Source of the DNA: Chara braunii | Taxonomy: Eukaryota > Streptophyta > Charophyceae > Charales > Characeae | Direction of reading: 5' to 3' | Length of the DNA stretch: 64,000 nt | Assembly (NCBI GenBank): GCA_003427395.1 | Contig: BFEA01000083.1 | Span: forward strand, 2,697,724-2,761,723 | Part shown: piece by piece, positions 54,714 to 64,000 of the stretch | Numbering within the stretch: the stretch's first letter is position 1 | How the letters are laid out: each line of letters starts with the position of its first letter | Notes under the pieces: generated by a model | The model's database searches: none | What the model was told of the DNA's origin: nothing | Seen by the model: only the letters and a program-made list of their open reading frames with translations | Translations under genes and position numbers: made by a program

Positions 54714-56750
54714 CTCAGAAAGTCAAGCCGACGGCGGTAGCTCGAGAGCGATCCGCGCTAGATGGAGTACCTGAGGAGGAGATCGCTGAGAGATTAAAGA
54801 GAAAAAGAAGAAGGAGCCGCAACGGCTAACTGAAGAGAGGATAGCTGAGATGGATATAGGAGATGGAAATTTGACTGAGCGAGAGAAGGCACGTGCGCTA
54901 GAAGTTCTTAAGACTTGCGACAAGGCTATAGTCTTTAGTGAAGCGAAAAGAGGAAGGATTGATCATAGGTATGCTAAACCCGCTAAGATCTACACGATTC
55001 CACATACGCCATGGAATGACGCAGGGTGGAAGTTTGCTCAGAAAGAGAAGGAAGAAGTGATCTCCTTTGTCAAGGAGAAGATGGCGTCACATATAGCAGA
55101 GCCATCTGATAGCGCATACGCGAATAGGTGGTTCTTCTTAAGGAAACCTAATGGGAAGATTCGGTGGATTCAAGACCTCCAGAAGGTCAATGCTGTGACA
55201 ATTCGAGCTGTAGGCTCCATACCACACGCCGATCTATTAGCGGAAGGAGGAGCAGGCAAATCTATTTATTCTATCTGCGATTTATTCTCAGCGTACGATG
55301 AGATACCGCTAGATCCGAGAGATAGGCATCTCACAGCCATGCCATGCCACTCGAATTAGTGCAGATGATGGTCGTACCTATGGGGTGGACCAATGGGGTA
55401 ACAGTCTTTCAGAGAGCCATGGTAGTTGTTCTGAAGGACTTTATCCCTGATAAAGATGAAGTTTTCTTGAACGACTTTCCGGTGAAAGGGCCGGTACTGA
55501 AAGACGAAGCGGAAGTCGCTCCTGGCGTCAGGAGATTCGTAGAGCAACACCTAACAGATATTTACGCTGTCCTGGAATAGCTAGATGAAGCTAACCTGAC
55601 GGTTAGCGGGACGAAGAGCCGGTGGGCTGTGTCGACAATTAAAATTCTGGGGTTTATATGCGATTCGAGGGGCCGCCGAGCGGACACTGGGAAGTTAGAG
55701 AAACTCTTGAACTAGCCGACTCCATTGCAGAGTGCTACTGAAGTTCTCCAATTCTTAGGAGTAGTAGGCTACTGGAGGATTTTCATACGCGGATATGGTG
55801 AAAAGGCGGAACCTCTGCGGATTCTTCTTCGGAAGATGGAGCGATTTTGCTAGGATTCTCCACAAGAGCTTGCGGTACAAGTCCTTAAGGAAGAATTTAA
55901 AGAGGGAGGAAAAATCCTAGGCGTACCATTTTTCGAGGACGAAACCAATAGGCCATTCATAGTATCTACGGATGCTGGACCATGTTCGCTTGGAGGATTA
56001 CTCTCTCAGAAGGATGCAGATGGTAAGGAGAGGCCGCTGAGATTCAAGAGTCGTACTCTCAACACTGCTGAACGCAACTACAGTCAGTTTAAGAAGGAGG
56101 TGTTAGTTGTTCTGCGGTGTCTATACGCCTTTAGGCATTACATATACGGAAGACGATTCGTTCTTCGGGTAGACCTTACAACTGTGGCGTGCTCACAGAA
56201 GCACTTTAGTCTGACAGATCCTACGATTGCGCGATGGCTGATCAGGATTAGACTTTGCGACTATATTATAGAAAGGATCTCGGGAATGAAGAATGCGATG
56301 GTCGACGGACTTTCACGAATTCCGATTGAGGTTGAGCGATTGATAGCGGTTTCTGCCCTGACTATGACTGAGCCTAGGCGAACAGATCGGTTCTTAGTTA
56401 ACCTTTTTGAGGGCAAGTATCGGACAATCGGGTTGCATTTGTCAGGAGAGGAGAGTTCCGATTTAGAGATTAAGAGACATGCGGTGCGGTATTGCCTTAG
56501 ATCGGAACATTTGTTCCGCCAACCTGCAGGATCAGGGATGCCTCTCCGTGTGATCTGTGATCCAGAGGAGAAGCGGTCCATAGTAGCGGAGCTAGATGAC
56601 GGTGTCGTTGGCAGACATAGAGGAGTAAAAGAGATGTATGAGAAGGTCCGCAGACTATACTGGTGGGAAGGACAATACAAGGATGTCGAGAAGTATTGCG
56701 TGACCTGTGAGGAGATCCAAGGAGTCACTCCATCCTTCTTATCCTACTAG
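54665..56750 (+). pseudogene. pol: Element D reverse transcriptase, RNase H and integrase zinc region
   Basis: Following the -1 frame, one lost base near 54800 joins to the RT frame (to 55359): SDSAYANRWFFLRK, IRWIQDLQKVNAVTIRAVG, YSICDLFSAYDEIPLDPR. A 5-bp CCATG duplication near 55338-55347 shifts the frame; it continues MMVVPMGWTNGVTVFQRAM. The catalytic box reads VFLNDFPVKG, Asn replacing the first Asp of Y[IL]DD. TAG stops at 55578, about 55713 and about 55851 interrupt the rest (SGTKSRWAVSTIKILGF, FLGVVGYWRIFIRG). RNase H: FIVSTDAGPCSLGGLLSQ, FKKEVLVVLRCLYAF, NAMVDGLSRI. The integrase zinc region (GRHRGVKEMYEKV, YCVTCEEI) ends at a TAG at 56748. Confidence 0.92.
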
Positions 56751-56842
56751 ACCTGGATAGAAAGGACAATACAAGAATGTCAGAAAAGATCCCTTATCAG
56801 ATACAAGGAGTCACTCCATCCTTCTTATCCTACTAGACCTGG
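56670..56842 (+). repeat. Local ~80-bp direct duplication inside integrase
   Basis: GGACAATACAAGGATGTC through TACTAGACCTGG (56670-56756) is repeated with changes at 56764-56842. It splits the integrase zinc region from the core. Confidence 0.9.
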
Positions 56843-56864
56843 AGAGAAAATACATATAAATCTG

Positions 56865-58130
56865 GTGAAGATGCCGAAGGGTGTAGGCAACATGAATTCT
56901 GTCGTCAACATCAGAGACGATTTTACCGGATTTATTGACGGTAAGCCTATCAGAACGAAGGCCGCAAAGGAAGTCAAGAACTTCGTCCTGGAGTATTTGT
57001 CTAGATATGGGTGTATCAATAAGATTGTAATAGATAGAGGGGCAAAATTCTTAGCGGATGAAGTTCAGAGCGTGTTCAAGAAATCAGGAGCTAGAGTATC
57101 AATAGCTACTGCCTATCACCCTCATCCCAATGCGCCCGTGGAGCGAGGCCACCAGTCATTGATAGCATCACTGTCCAAGTGGTGTAGAGGGAGAGATAGT
57201 GATTGGCCGAAATATTTTCGATATGCGATATGGGCAGATAATGTCACTGTCCGAGCTAGCACGGGCTACCCTCCTTACACTCTATGGTTTGGGAGGCACT
57301 GCCCTCTACCCATAGAGTTTCATGTCGATAATTGGACTACGGTTAACTCAGCAGATAGCATGACACGGAAGGAGTTACTGGCAACTAGGACTAGACAAAT
57401 AGCTTACGGATTAGAGGATAATCTCATGACCGCAGGGAATCGACTGGCGGTAGAAAGAGAGAAAGGAAAGGCAAGATGGGATAAAGATGTCAGGATCAGA
57501 AAAGAGAAGATTAGAGTTGGAGACATGGTACTGCTCTACGACGCTGCACTGGAAAGGACATGGACAGGAAAACTGGCTAATCGATGGATGGGACCTTACC
57601 GCGTTGTCGGTACGCTAAGTTGGGGAGTTTATATGATCGCGGAATTAGACGGAAGTTGGTGGAAAGATCCGGTGGAACGGGCTAGACTGAAGTTGTTTAG
57701 GCCAAGGGAGACTCCTACTCCTGCACCGACGCTATCGGACTCTAGAGGAAAAGGGAAAGCCAAGGCGGCAGATGAAGGACCGTCGAGATGGTTCGAGGTA
57801 GGTGAGAGTTCGAGGAAGAGAAAGAGAGTGGAGGCCAGGAAAGTGAAGGGCTTAACGCTAGGTAAGAAAAGGAAATGGGTCTTTGTTCTACAAAGGCCTA
57901 AGCGCAGAGTCCGCATTAGAAGGGGTGGCTCAATTGGTGCACGACCACTCCAACGAAGGAAAAAGCGAAGGAATATTCATGTATCAAAGCCCAAACGACT
58001 GCGACATAAGAGAGGGAGGAAGCACCCTCTCAGTCCCAGAATTCCTGAAAAACCCAAGCGTCAGACAGAGAAGTGGAAACATACGCATCGCGCGCGCGTA
58101 GTCCACTTAGATCTGGTGCGATTTGTCTGA
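56865..58130 (+). CDS. pol: Element D integrase core and basic C-terminal tail
   Basis: An open frame of 421 codons. The catalytic core has the first Asp region VVNIRDDFTGF, second Asp in IVIDRGAKF and Glu in NAPVERGHQSLI, then WADNVTVRASTGYPPYTLWF, a GPY/F-like NRWMGPYRVVGT and a strongly basic tail (about residues 285-421) with SSRKRKRVEARKVKG, GKKRKWVFVLQRPKRRVRIR and further Lys/Arg blocks. The tail is nuclear-localisation-like and would help import or DNA contact. No chromodomain is seen. The stop is 51 bp from the 3' LTR; I see no clean polypurine tract in that gap, only GACGGGGGCG and GAGAGGCGG. Confidence 0.9.
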   Translation: MKMPKGVGNMNSVVNIRDDFTGFIDGKPIRTKAAKEVKNFVLEYLSRYGCINKIVIDRGAKFLADEVQSVFKKSGARVSIATAYHPHPNAPVERGHQSLIASLSKWCRGRDSDWPKYFRYAIWADNVTVRASTGYPPYTLWFGRHCPLPIEFHVDNWTTVNSADSMTRKELLATRTRQIAYGLEDNLMTAGNRLAVEREKGKARWDKDVRIRKEKIRVGDMVLLYDAALERTWTGKLANRWMGPYRVVGTLSWGVYMIAELDGSWWKDPVERARLKLFRPRETPTPAPTLSDSRGKGKAKAADEGPSRWFEVGESSRKRKRVEARKVKGLTLGKKRKWVFVLQRPKRRVRIRRGGSIGARPLQRRKKRRNIHVSKPKRLRHKRGRKHPLSPRIPEKPKRQTEKWKHTHRARVVHLDLVRFV

Positions 58131-58181
58131 CCGAGACAGAGCAGGCTCGACGGGGGCGTCGAGAGGCGGTCCGGGCTTGTT

Positions 58182-61100
58182 TGTCGGGCGACCGAAGGCC
58201 GGTCGGTCGCCCTAATACCGACAGATTGACCCTTAGAAAAGTTGTATGAGAGAGAATCGGCTGGGACTTTTGTCCGACCGGTTGGGGAAAATTAGGGGTA
58301 ACCAGACCTTCCCTAAATTTGGGTGTGTCAACCATCGAGATTAGCTCTCAAATTGGCGAGAGGGACTACCTCTTGCACAACCCTGACGTTTACCATATCG
58401 TCTACCTTATTTCCGCCACCCCAAGCCTGTTCCCCAGATGGCTAGCTGTGGGAACGGAAAGGTGAGAGTAGGTCTAGGCGTGACCCTTCTACAGTGCACA
58501 GTTAGGGCGGAAAGGGATCCTCGAATATCGGTATTTTTAGTATTAAAATTAAAAATGAGGAAAAAAATTAAAACAGCAGAAGGGAAGAGAAAAACGAAAT
58601 ATTAATTAGTTTCTTTAAAATCTTCAATATTTAATTTTTTAATGGGATCGCCTTCAATTATTGATATTTCCGATAATAAAATTAAAAATAAGAAAAAGGG
58701 TCAAAAGCAATAAAAGAAAGAGAAAACAAAGAATTTTTGTTATTTAATTAAATTCCATCGAAATTTATTTCTGACGAAATCGCTTTATTTTCGTTATTTT
58801 CGATAATGAAATTCAGAAATAATAAAAATAAATAAAAATGATAAGAAGGAAGAAAAATCATGATTATTAAATGATTGACGGATTTTCGCTCAATTTATTC
58901 GTGATCGGAAATTCCCTCGATTTATTTACTTTCTCTAGTTCTAGCAATCTTCTTTATTTTGCGATGATTGAGATCGCTCACATGGTCTATCTGGTTTCCC
59001 CGATTCCTAGCCTCACTGTGACCCATGTGCTGTGAGTGTGTGTGTTGGCTGCCGTAATGTTGCGGTTGTGTTACTTCGATCAAGCCGCTCGTCGTCATTG
59101 TGTCGGTGTGACCGGTGCTCCGTTTCGGTAATGAGGTTCTGAAGTATCACGGCACGACTCCAAGGGTCCGACATTGACAGGATACGGCAGCCTGCGTCTG
59201 GCTTTCAAACTCGGGGCAAGTTCGACGCCGGTATGGTACAGGTTATTCAGGTTCGGTATTGCCCCGACGTCTCCGCGCTTCAGGCACGGTACCATTGAGG
59301 GGAAACGACATTGTACGGCATCAGTGCGCCATCGGTGTGGTACACATTGCTCCACAACGACATATTTCAAGCTCAACATTGGTTCAGCTCCGGTGTGGCT
59401 CAGGCCACTGCATTTCTCAGGTTCGGATTAGGTTCGGCACTGGTATGGTGCAGGTGATTTGATTCGGCATTGGTGTGGTAATGGTTTGACACTGCCGAGG
59501 GGTTGCGGCATTACACGGTATTTTACATGTTACGGGCTCAAGACTGACTTGGCGCCGGTGTGCTACACTCCACTACATCATTTTCAGGTTCGGTATTGGG
59601 TCGACAACGGTATGGTACACGTCACTGCATTGTTTTCAAGTTCGATATTGGTTTGGCAGTGGTATGGTATACGCCACTGCATTATTTTCAGATATTGGTT
59701 CGACAACGGTAGTACACGTCACTGCGTTGTTTTCAGGTTCGATATTGGACCATCCTTGGCACGGTGCGGATTATAGTAGCCCTCGATGTTTATTTCGAGT
59801 TCGTCATTAGTACAGTAATGGTACGTGTTGCACCAATTCATACTGCATTACTCTAGGTGCGACTCCGGTCTGTTAGCGGTGTAGGTTGCTGCGGTGTGCC
59901 ACTCTACTATTTTTGGTTGTGGCCTTTGGGCCGGTGGTATGAGTTCCCGGTGCTGCCTCAGGTATTTCTGGATATGCATGGACAGCGTCGGTACCCTCGC
60001 TGTTGCAGACCTGTGGACCCGGGTTTCCAGTAACCCATGACCAGGGACTGCAGTCCGGTTATAGCCTGGGTGTTGGGTCTGGTACTACGGGTACAGTGAG
60101 TGCTAACCCTCAGCAATGAACAGGTACCGCTGAGGACCAGGGATGAGCTCGCGGGAGCTGGGTCTGAGACAGGATATAGGACAGACCACGAGAAAGCCGA
60201 GGGGATACGGGCAGGACAGTATCAAGGGGCACGCCAGGTGTACGTAGCCCCCTCTAGGCAAGGATCGAGGAAGCATTGTTCAGACAGGGGGGGCATTCAG
60301 ACTCAGGGGCTCCAGCAGAGCGTGTGCGGCGTACACAACCCACGCCAGCAGAAGTTAGTGGGGCGAAGGGACGATTCGGAGAGGGGAAGGTTCAGGAAAA
60401 ACGTGCCAGGTGTTCCCACAAAAATTATGAGCTCCTTCGGCCTTGCTGTGCTGTACACGATGGAGAGACGCTGAGATGAGAAAAGAGAGCGGCGAACTGA
60501 GGAGGAATGTGAGTGGTCTGAAAGGAACGGGTGCACTAGGGAAGCGAGCCTGGTGTACCCCACTGCCACTAGCGTGCTGATTGGAGTTTGAAAGGCTTGG
60601 GTTGTGAAGATGAACCAGGCGAAAATTGATGATGGGCCTGGTCCGTGTGTTCGGAGCGCAAACTGGTGACAGAACCGGCTGAGGACAGGTCCGCGTGTAG
60701 GGGATGCTTATGGCTCGTGAAAAAAACAGTTGGGACATCATTTGAACGGCGAGCTAGCATTCGAGACGCTAGGCTCACGCTGAAGAGACAGAAGGAGAAT
60801 TTTCAGACGGGAGATGAGGCGAGTCCGTTCCGTTGAAGCCGAGCACGGAAAGGCTCGAAGAGCATAGTGCGAGAGAGAAGGATCAATCCAGGTTCGGTCA
60901 GCCGAGCTGTCTCTGATGGCGGGCAGGTATACTCTCGCAGATCAGCCAATCGGGCTATTTGCTGCTGGCAAGAAGGTTTTCTCTTGCGGATCGGGCAATT
61001 GGGTTGTTGCTGCTGGTGAGTGCGATGACGAGTACAACTCCCGCAGCGAGAGCGTGAGTGAGAACGAGGGAAATTTTGAATGAGAGAGAGAGAGAGGGAG

Positions 61101-62699
61101 ATAACTCAACAAGAAGGATTGCGATGCGAAAAGATAAGGAGAAAGTTGGAAGGGGAGATGGTTAATGCTCGAGCGTCTGAGATAGAAGTCGGGCGGTAGA
61201 CTAGAGAAAAGACGGTGGTAAACCGGGCACGCGTGAAGAGAGAAAGAGGGAAGGAGTGAGATCAGCTTGCAACCCCGAGCTGTTGCATGCATTGCTCGCT
61301 GGTCAAGCACTAATGAGGCGCGTTCATGGCAAGCGGTCTACCATCCTTTAGGCATAATCCATTGAGAGCNTATTGGTTGTGCTGATCTGATCCCCGNNCT
61401 CTCTATAAAGTGTTCTCGCTAATTGACGAGGTAAGCCACTTTGGTTTTACTCATCAGCCGATTGGGCTCTATAGAAATGGTCGGAACCAGTAGCTTTCCC
61501 TTCGCTGTTCGCTGAACTGAGTATCTCAGTTGCCGCAGGAACTGACCATGCTCATATCTTCCAGATACTCCGTTATTTTTTTTTTTTCCTTCCTGCTGAT
61601 CATGCAACCCATCGCGGGTTGGGCCACTCTGAACTGGCAGTCTCAGTTAAACAAGTTACTAAGCAAGACCTCTCGTGAATGTGATTACTTACTGGTGAGC
61701 GAACCATCAAAAATCGATCAGGTAACTGCCTAACTCTGTTGATCAGCTAATCCAGCCCTTGGAGCTGAAAGTAAAAAACTTTGCACGTGTAGATCCGGGA
61801 ATCCTAGAGCTGGGGTAGTTCCCTACTCTGAGCGGGCGAGCGTTTCCACTAATCGCTGGAGGGGCCAGCCCTCATGAGTCTTTTGTTGCTGACATGAATT
61901 TTCCACCTTCGAACCTCTTGCGCCGCCTTGACAAAATCAGAGCTAAGGGGGATTTACTCTGCCTCGATTGTGAACCGGGCGCACGCCGCCTGAGCACCGC
62001 CACGCGCAGCTCTCCAGTTGAGAAGAGGGAGAGAGCCACTTTGTATGACCCCTCGATTCTCTTGAGTTTCGAACAATTATCTGGCTGGCGGGGATATTGA
62101 ATAGGGGTTGAATGCAGACGGGAAGGAGAATCTGAAGGACCGGTCCGCAGCTGTAAAACGGGTTTAGCTCGGACTTTCTGTTGTTTTGCTGTGGACTGAG
62201 AATGAATGTTTTGATGTCCGGAAGTCGGTGTTAATTACTGTGAACTGAGTCGAACATTTGATCCGAGTTTTGCAGAATGAGACTTGATATGGCTGGGTAT
62301 TATCGGTGTTAATTACTGTGAACTTAGTCGCAAAGTGTTGTTTGAACATTTGATCCGAGTTCTACAGAATGAGACTTGATATGGCTGGATATTATCGGTG
62401 TTAATTACTGTGAATTGAGTCACAAAGTGTTGCTTGAACATTAGAACCGAACTCTGCGAAATGAATTGGTGTGACCCAAAGCTATCGTTACGGATTATTG
62501 TCATCTGAGCGTCAATTTATAGCTTAAAGACTTTGGCAGATTTCCGCGAAACGAACCTTGCTTTGTCGTCCCGGAAACGAAGACAATATTGTCGCACCCT
62601 GCCGGTCGCTGAGGACCTCGGAAGTGGGCGCTGCGAGTGACACGCGTCGTTGCCCTTGGCTTCAGCGACGGTAGGCGCCCCTCCCCGGGTTTCCTCACA
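58182..62699 (+). repeat. Element D 3' LTR
   Basis: TGTCGGGCGACC to TTTCCTCACA, 4518 bp, colinear with 39285-44170 without the MITE, with scattered substitutions and small indels. TATA box at 61404-61410. Ambiguous bases at 61370 and 61397-61398. Confidence 0.95.
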
Positions 62700-63047
62700 A
62701 CGGGTTTGTGTGACAACGGGAAGGATTGGCAGGAGCATTGTATCATAATTTTTGACGGGGAAATAATGGGATCATCACAAACGGGGCATTTGCATAAGAA
62801 AGGGAAATGTATAATAAGGGCATGATGCGAAGGATACTGGGAGCATTCTGATGAAGGCAAGCTGCCTACCGGACTGGAAAAACTGGTGTATGAGGGGTTT
62901 TGCGGGTGTTGTTTTGTTATACAGGACCTAGAAGGAAAAAAACACAAAGCTAAAATGGAATTCGACAACGAGAACGACAGCGGGGCGATCAACAAGAAGT
63001 GGGACCGAGTCGAGGGAGGAGGACAGCAAAGAGAAAGTTGTACATAG
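62700..63047 (+). pseudogene. Coding-like block continuing across the D insertion (element C 3' region or flank)
   Basis: Frame from 62700: GLCDNGKDWQEHCIIIFDGE, GSSQTGHLHKKGKC, a TGA, then CEGYWEHSDEGKLPTGLEKL and VYEGFCGCCFVIQDLEGKKH. With D and one TSD copy removed it is in phase with the sequence before 39285 (EVRMTWEFAVT). Cys and His are unusually frequent, suggesting metal binding. No family recognised. Confidence 0.5.
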
Positions 63048-63571
63048 GGCTCATTTTTGGGCCAATGGTAGGCAGGGGTGGAAGAAAGTGCGTATGTAGA
63101 AGACCCTCGCCTCTCCGGGAGGGAGAAGGTATATATATCTCGTCTGGGAGTGAGAACGAGGAGGAAAGGGCAAGTGTGGGAGAAGGGGGCAATGCGGATA
63201 TGGGAGACAAGGCTAAGGCCTCTGACGAGGAAAGAGCCAAGAGGTGCGAACAACGTGAGTCTTGGCATAGGGAAGGCGATGGGAGACAGGATATGTGCGA
63301 CGAGCATGAGGATGGGGAGGAAAGAAGGGAAAGCCCGCTTGAAGGACGAAGCGGCCACGATCCAAAGAACCTCACAAGCGGGTATAACCCCATACAGACG
63401 GAAGAAGTGGAGGATGAGGAAGAGGAAGTGCAGGAGGTCATAGAAATTAGTAGTGGGGATGAAAAGGATGAAATCTCGAGGCCTAGAGAAGAGACGTGGC
63501 CCCCAATACACCAGCCGCGCGAGGGAGCCTTCAGATGGGAGGATGAGTTTGGGCCAACGCCCAACCATTAG
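62999..63571 (+). CDS. Acidic ORF with two SUMO-interacting-motif-like stretches
   Basis: About 190 codons; the useful part begins near 63030. Very rich in Glu, Arg, Gly and Ser. EGIYISSGSENEEE (about 63117-63160) and EVQEVIEISSGDEKDE (about 63427-63475) have the hydrophobic core plus Ser/acidic flank of SUMO-interacting motifs (V-I-E-I, then SSGDE). It ends FGPTPNH. It may belong to the 3' end of element C or to a separate gene. No globular domain recognised. The minus strand is also open here, but its translation is low-complexity Ser/Leu. Confidence 0.5.
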   Translation: MGPSRGRRTAKRKLYIGLIFGPMVGRGGRKCVCRRPSPLREGEGIYISSGSENEEERASVGEGGNADMGDKAKASDEERAKRCEQRESWHREGDGRQDMCDEHEDGEERRESPLEGRSGHDPKNLTSGYNPIQTEEVEDEEEEVQEVIEISSGDEKDEISRPREETWPPIHQPREGAFRWEDEFGPTPNH

Positions 63572-64000
63572 TTTCAGTGATGGCTCAGTGTGATCAAACA
63601 TGAGTGGATTATCAAGGCCCGGGAACTCGCAAAGGCAGGGGTGGTGGCCACACCATTGGATTTCCACAGCGAGATGGAGTTACAAGGGATTGCAAGGAGG
63701 AGAAGAGAAATCATGGCCTCCGGCCTACGGGTTAAAGAGCAAGTCGAAAGACAGGATGGACAAAGAGCCGAGTAAGTTGAGGCACAAGACAACAATAGGG
63801 ATTAGATGTTAATCAAGCGATGAACAGGGATCTTGCTTTTTCATTTGCAAACTATTGGAATGACAAGAATGTGTATAGTAAGGGTAAGCTTGCTAAGGAT
63901 GAGTGATGAGAGGGCCAACTAAGACTGTGTCACGATAAGTTAGAAGATAGCATTTTGAGGCTACTTTCCGGATGAGCTACGTTTGAAAGCCGGTATACAA
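63572..64000 (+). other. Unassigned right edge
   Basis: A short frame at 63590-63775 (EWIIKARELAKAGVVATPLD, LQGIARRRREIMASGLRVKE) looks like a continuation of the preceding ORF in another frame and has a basic helix. Beyond 63780 nothing is recognised. Confidence 0.4.

Larger units (their letters stand above)
39285..62699 (+). mobile_element. Element D: 23.4-kb Ty3/Gypsy retrotransposon with ~4.5-kb LTRs, nested at element C
   Basis: LTRs 39285-44170 and 58182-62699 begin TGT[TC]GGGCGACCGAAGG and end TTTCCTCACA. ACGG precedes the left LTR and follows the right one (AACGG if the shared A is counted), the expected target duplication. A tRNA-Asp-type primer site is five bases inside the 5' LTR. 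The 14-kb interior has a 2-kb leader, three pre-gag domain copies, further small ORFs, gag-protease, a -1 frameshift signal, RT, RNase H and integrase. Multiple stops, frameshifts and a mutated RT box make it non-autonomous as sequenced. Confidence 0.94.

Noticed and set aside
62501-63667. 388-codon minus-strand ORF
   Set aside because: Translation is low-complexity Ser/Leu/Pro and mirrors the Glu/Arg-rich plus-strand ORF; it also crosses the LTR end of D.

Overview
This window looks like a repeat-dense nuclear segment of a large eukaryotic genome. A streptophyte (plant or charophyte alga) is most likely: two elements carry chromodomain Ty3/Gypsy polyproteins, one has a tRNA-Asp-type primer site of the kind used by plant Athila-like elements, and there are 8-bp-TSD DNA transposons, a hammerhead ribozyme and assembly gaps at GC-rich repeats. 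I cannot name the species from sequence alone. There is no sign of a prokaryotic operon. Nearly all of the window is transposable element, mostly LTR retrotransposons at different stages of decay and nested in each other.

Layout. 1-3040: a short ~91-bp satellite array, unassigned DNA with TA microsatellites, and a type III hammerhead ribozyme at about 1241-1320. 3041-11846: element A, a complete but decayed chromovirus on the minus strand (LTRs of 1309 and 1229 bp). 11847-16433: unassigned DNA with several minisatellites, a TTGAC (W-box-like) cluster and a 48-N gap. 16434-17130 and 27272-29015: two parts of what I read as one minus-strand ULP1/SENP-like SUMO-protease gene, split by element B. 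17131-27271: element B, a younger minus-strand chromovirus; its 5' LTR carries a GC-rich hAT-type insertion with a perfect 8-bp target duplication and a 965-N gap. 29392-30811: CTT/T microsatellite and a long array of the same ~91-bp satellite, inverted relative to the array at the window start. 30812-39284: element C, a 5'-truncated plus-strand Ty3/Gypsy element of a second lineage. 39285-62699: element D, a 23.4-kb relative of C with ~4.5-kb LTRs, inserted into or just after C with target duplication ACGG. 62700-64000: sequence that continues the pre-insertion site.

The most interesting material is in the C/D lineage. Upstream of gag both elements carry tandem copies of an unrecognised protein domain (at least two in C, three in D), plus a second family of small repeated ORFs in D. 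Both have the slippery heptamer T TTT TTA at the gag-protease/RT junction. In D the heptamer lies exactly in the gag-protease reading frame, nine bases before a five-GC-pair UUCG-capped hairpin: a textbook -1 frameshift signal. In C the RT frame is the -1 frame of the same heptamer. Their RT and Gag sequences resemble the Ty3/Gypsy type I associate with basidiomycete fungi (PMG[WF]TN, DD.P.KG), which raises the question of how the lineage arose in this host.

A and B share LTR architecture, a TGGTATC primer site followed by a hairpin, arrays of ACGTG[GT]C motifs in the leader, and a conserved 37-nt exon-like cassette on the antisense strand of every LTR. All four retroelements carry stops or frameshifts, so none appears autonomous as sequenced.
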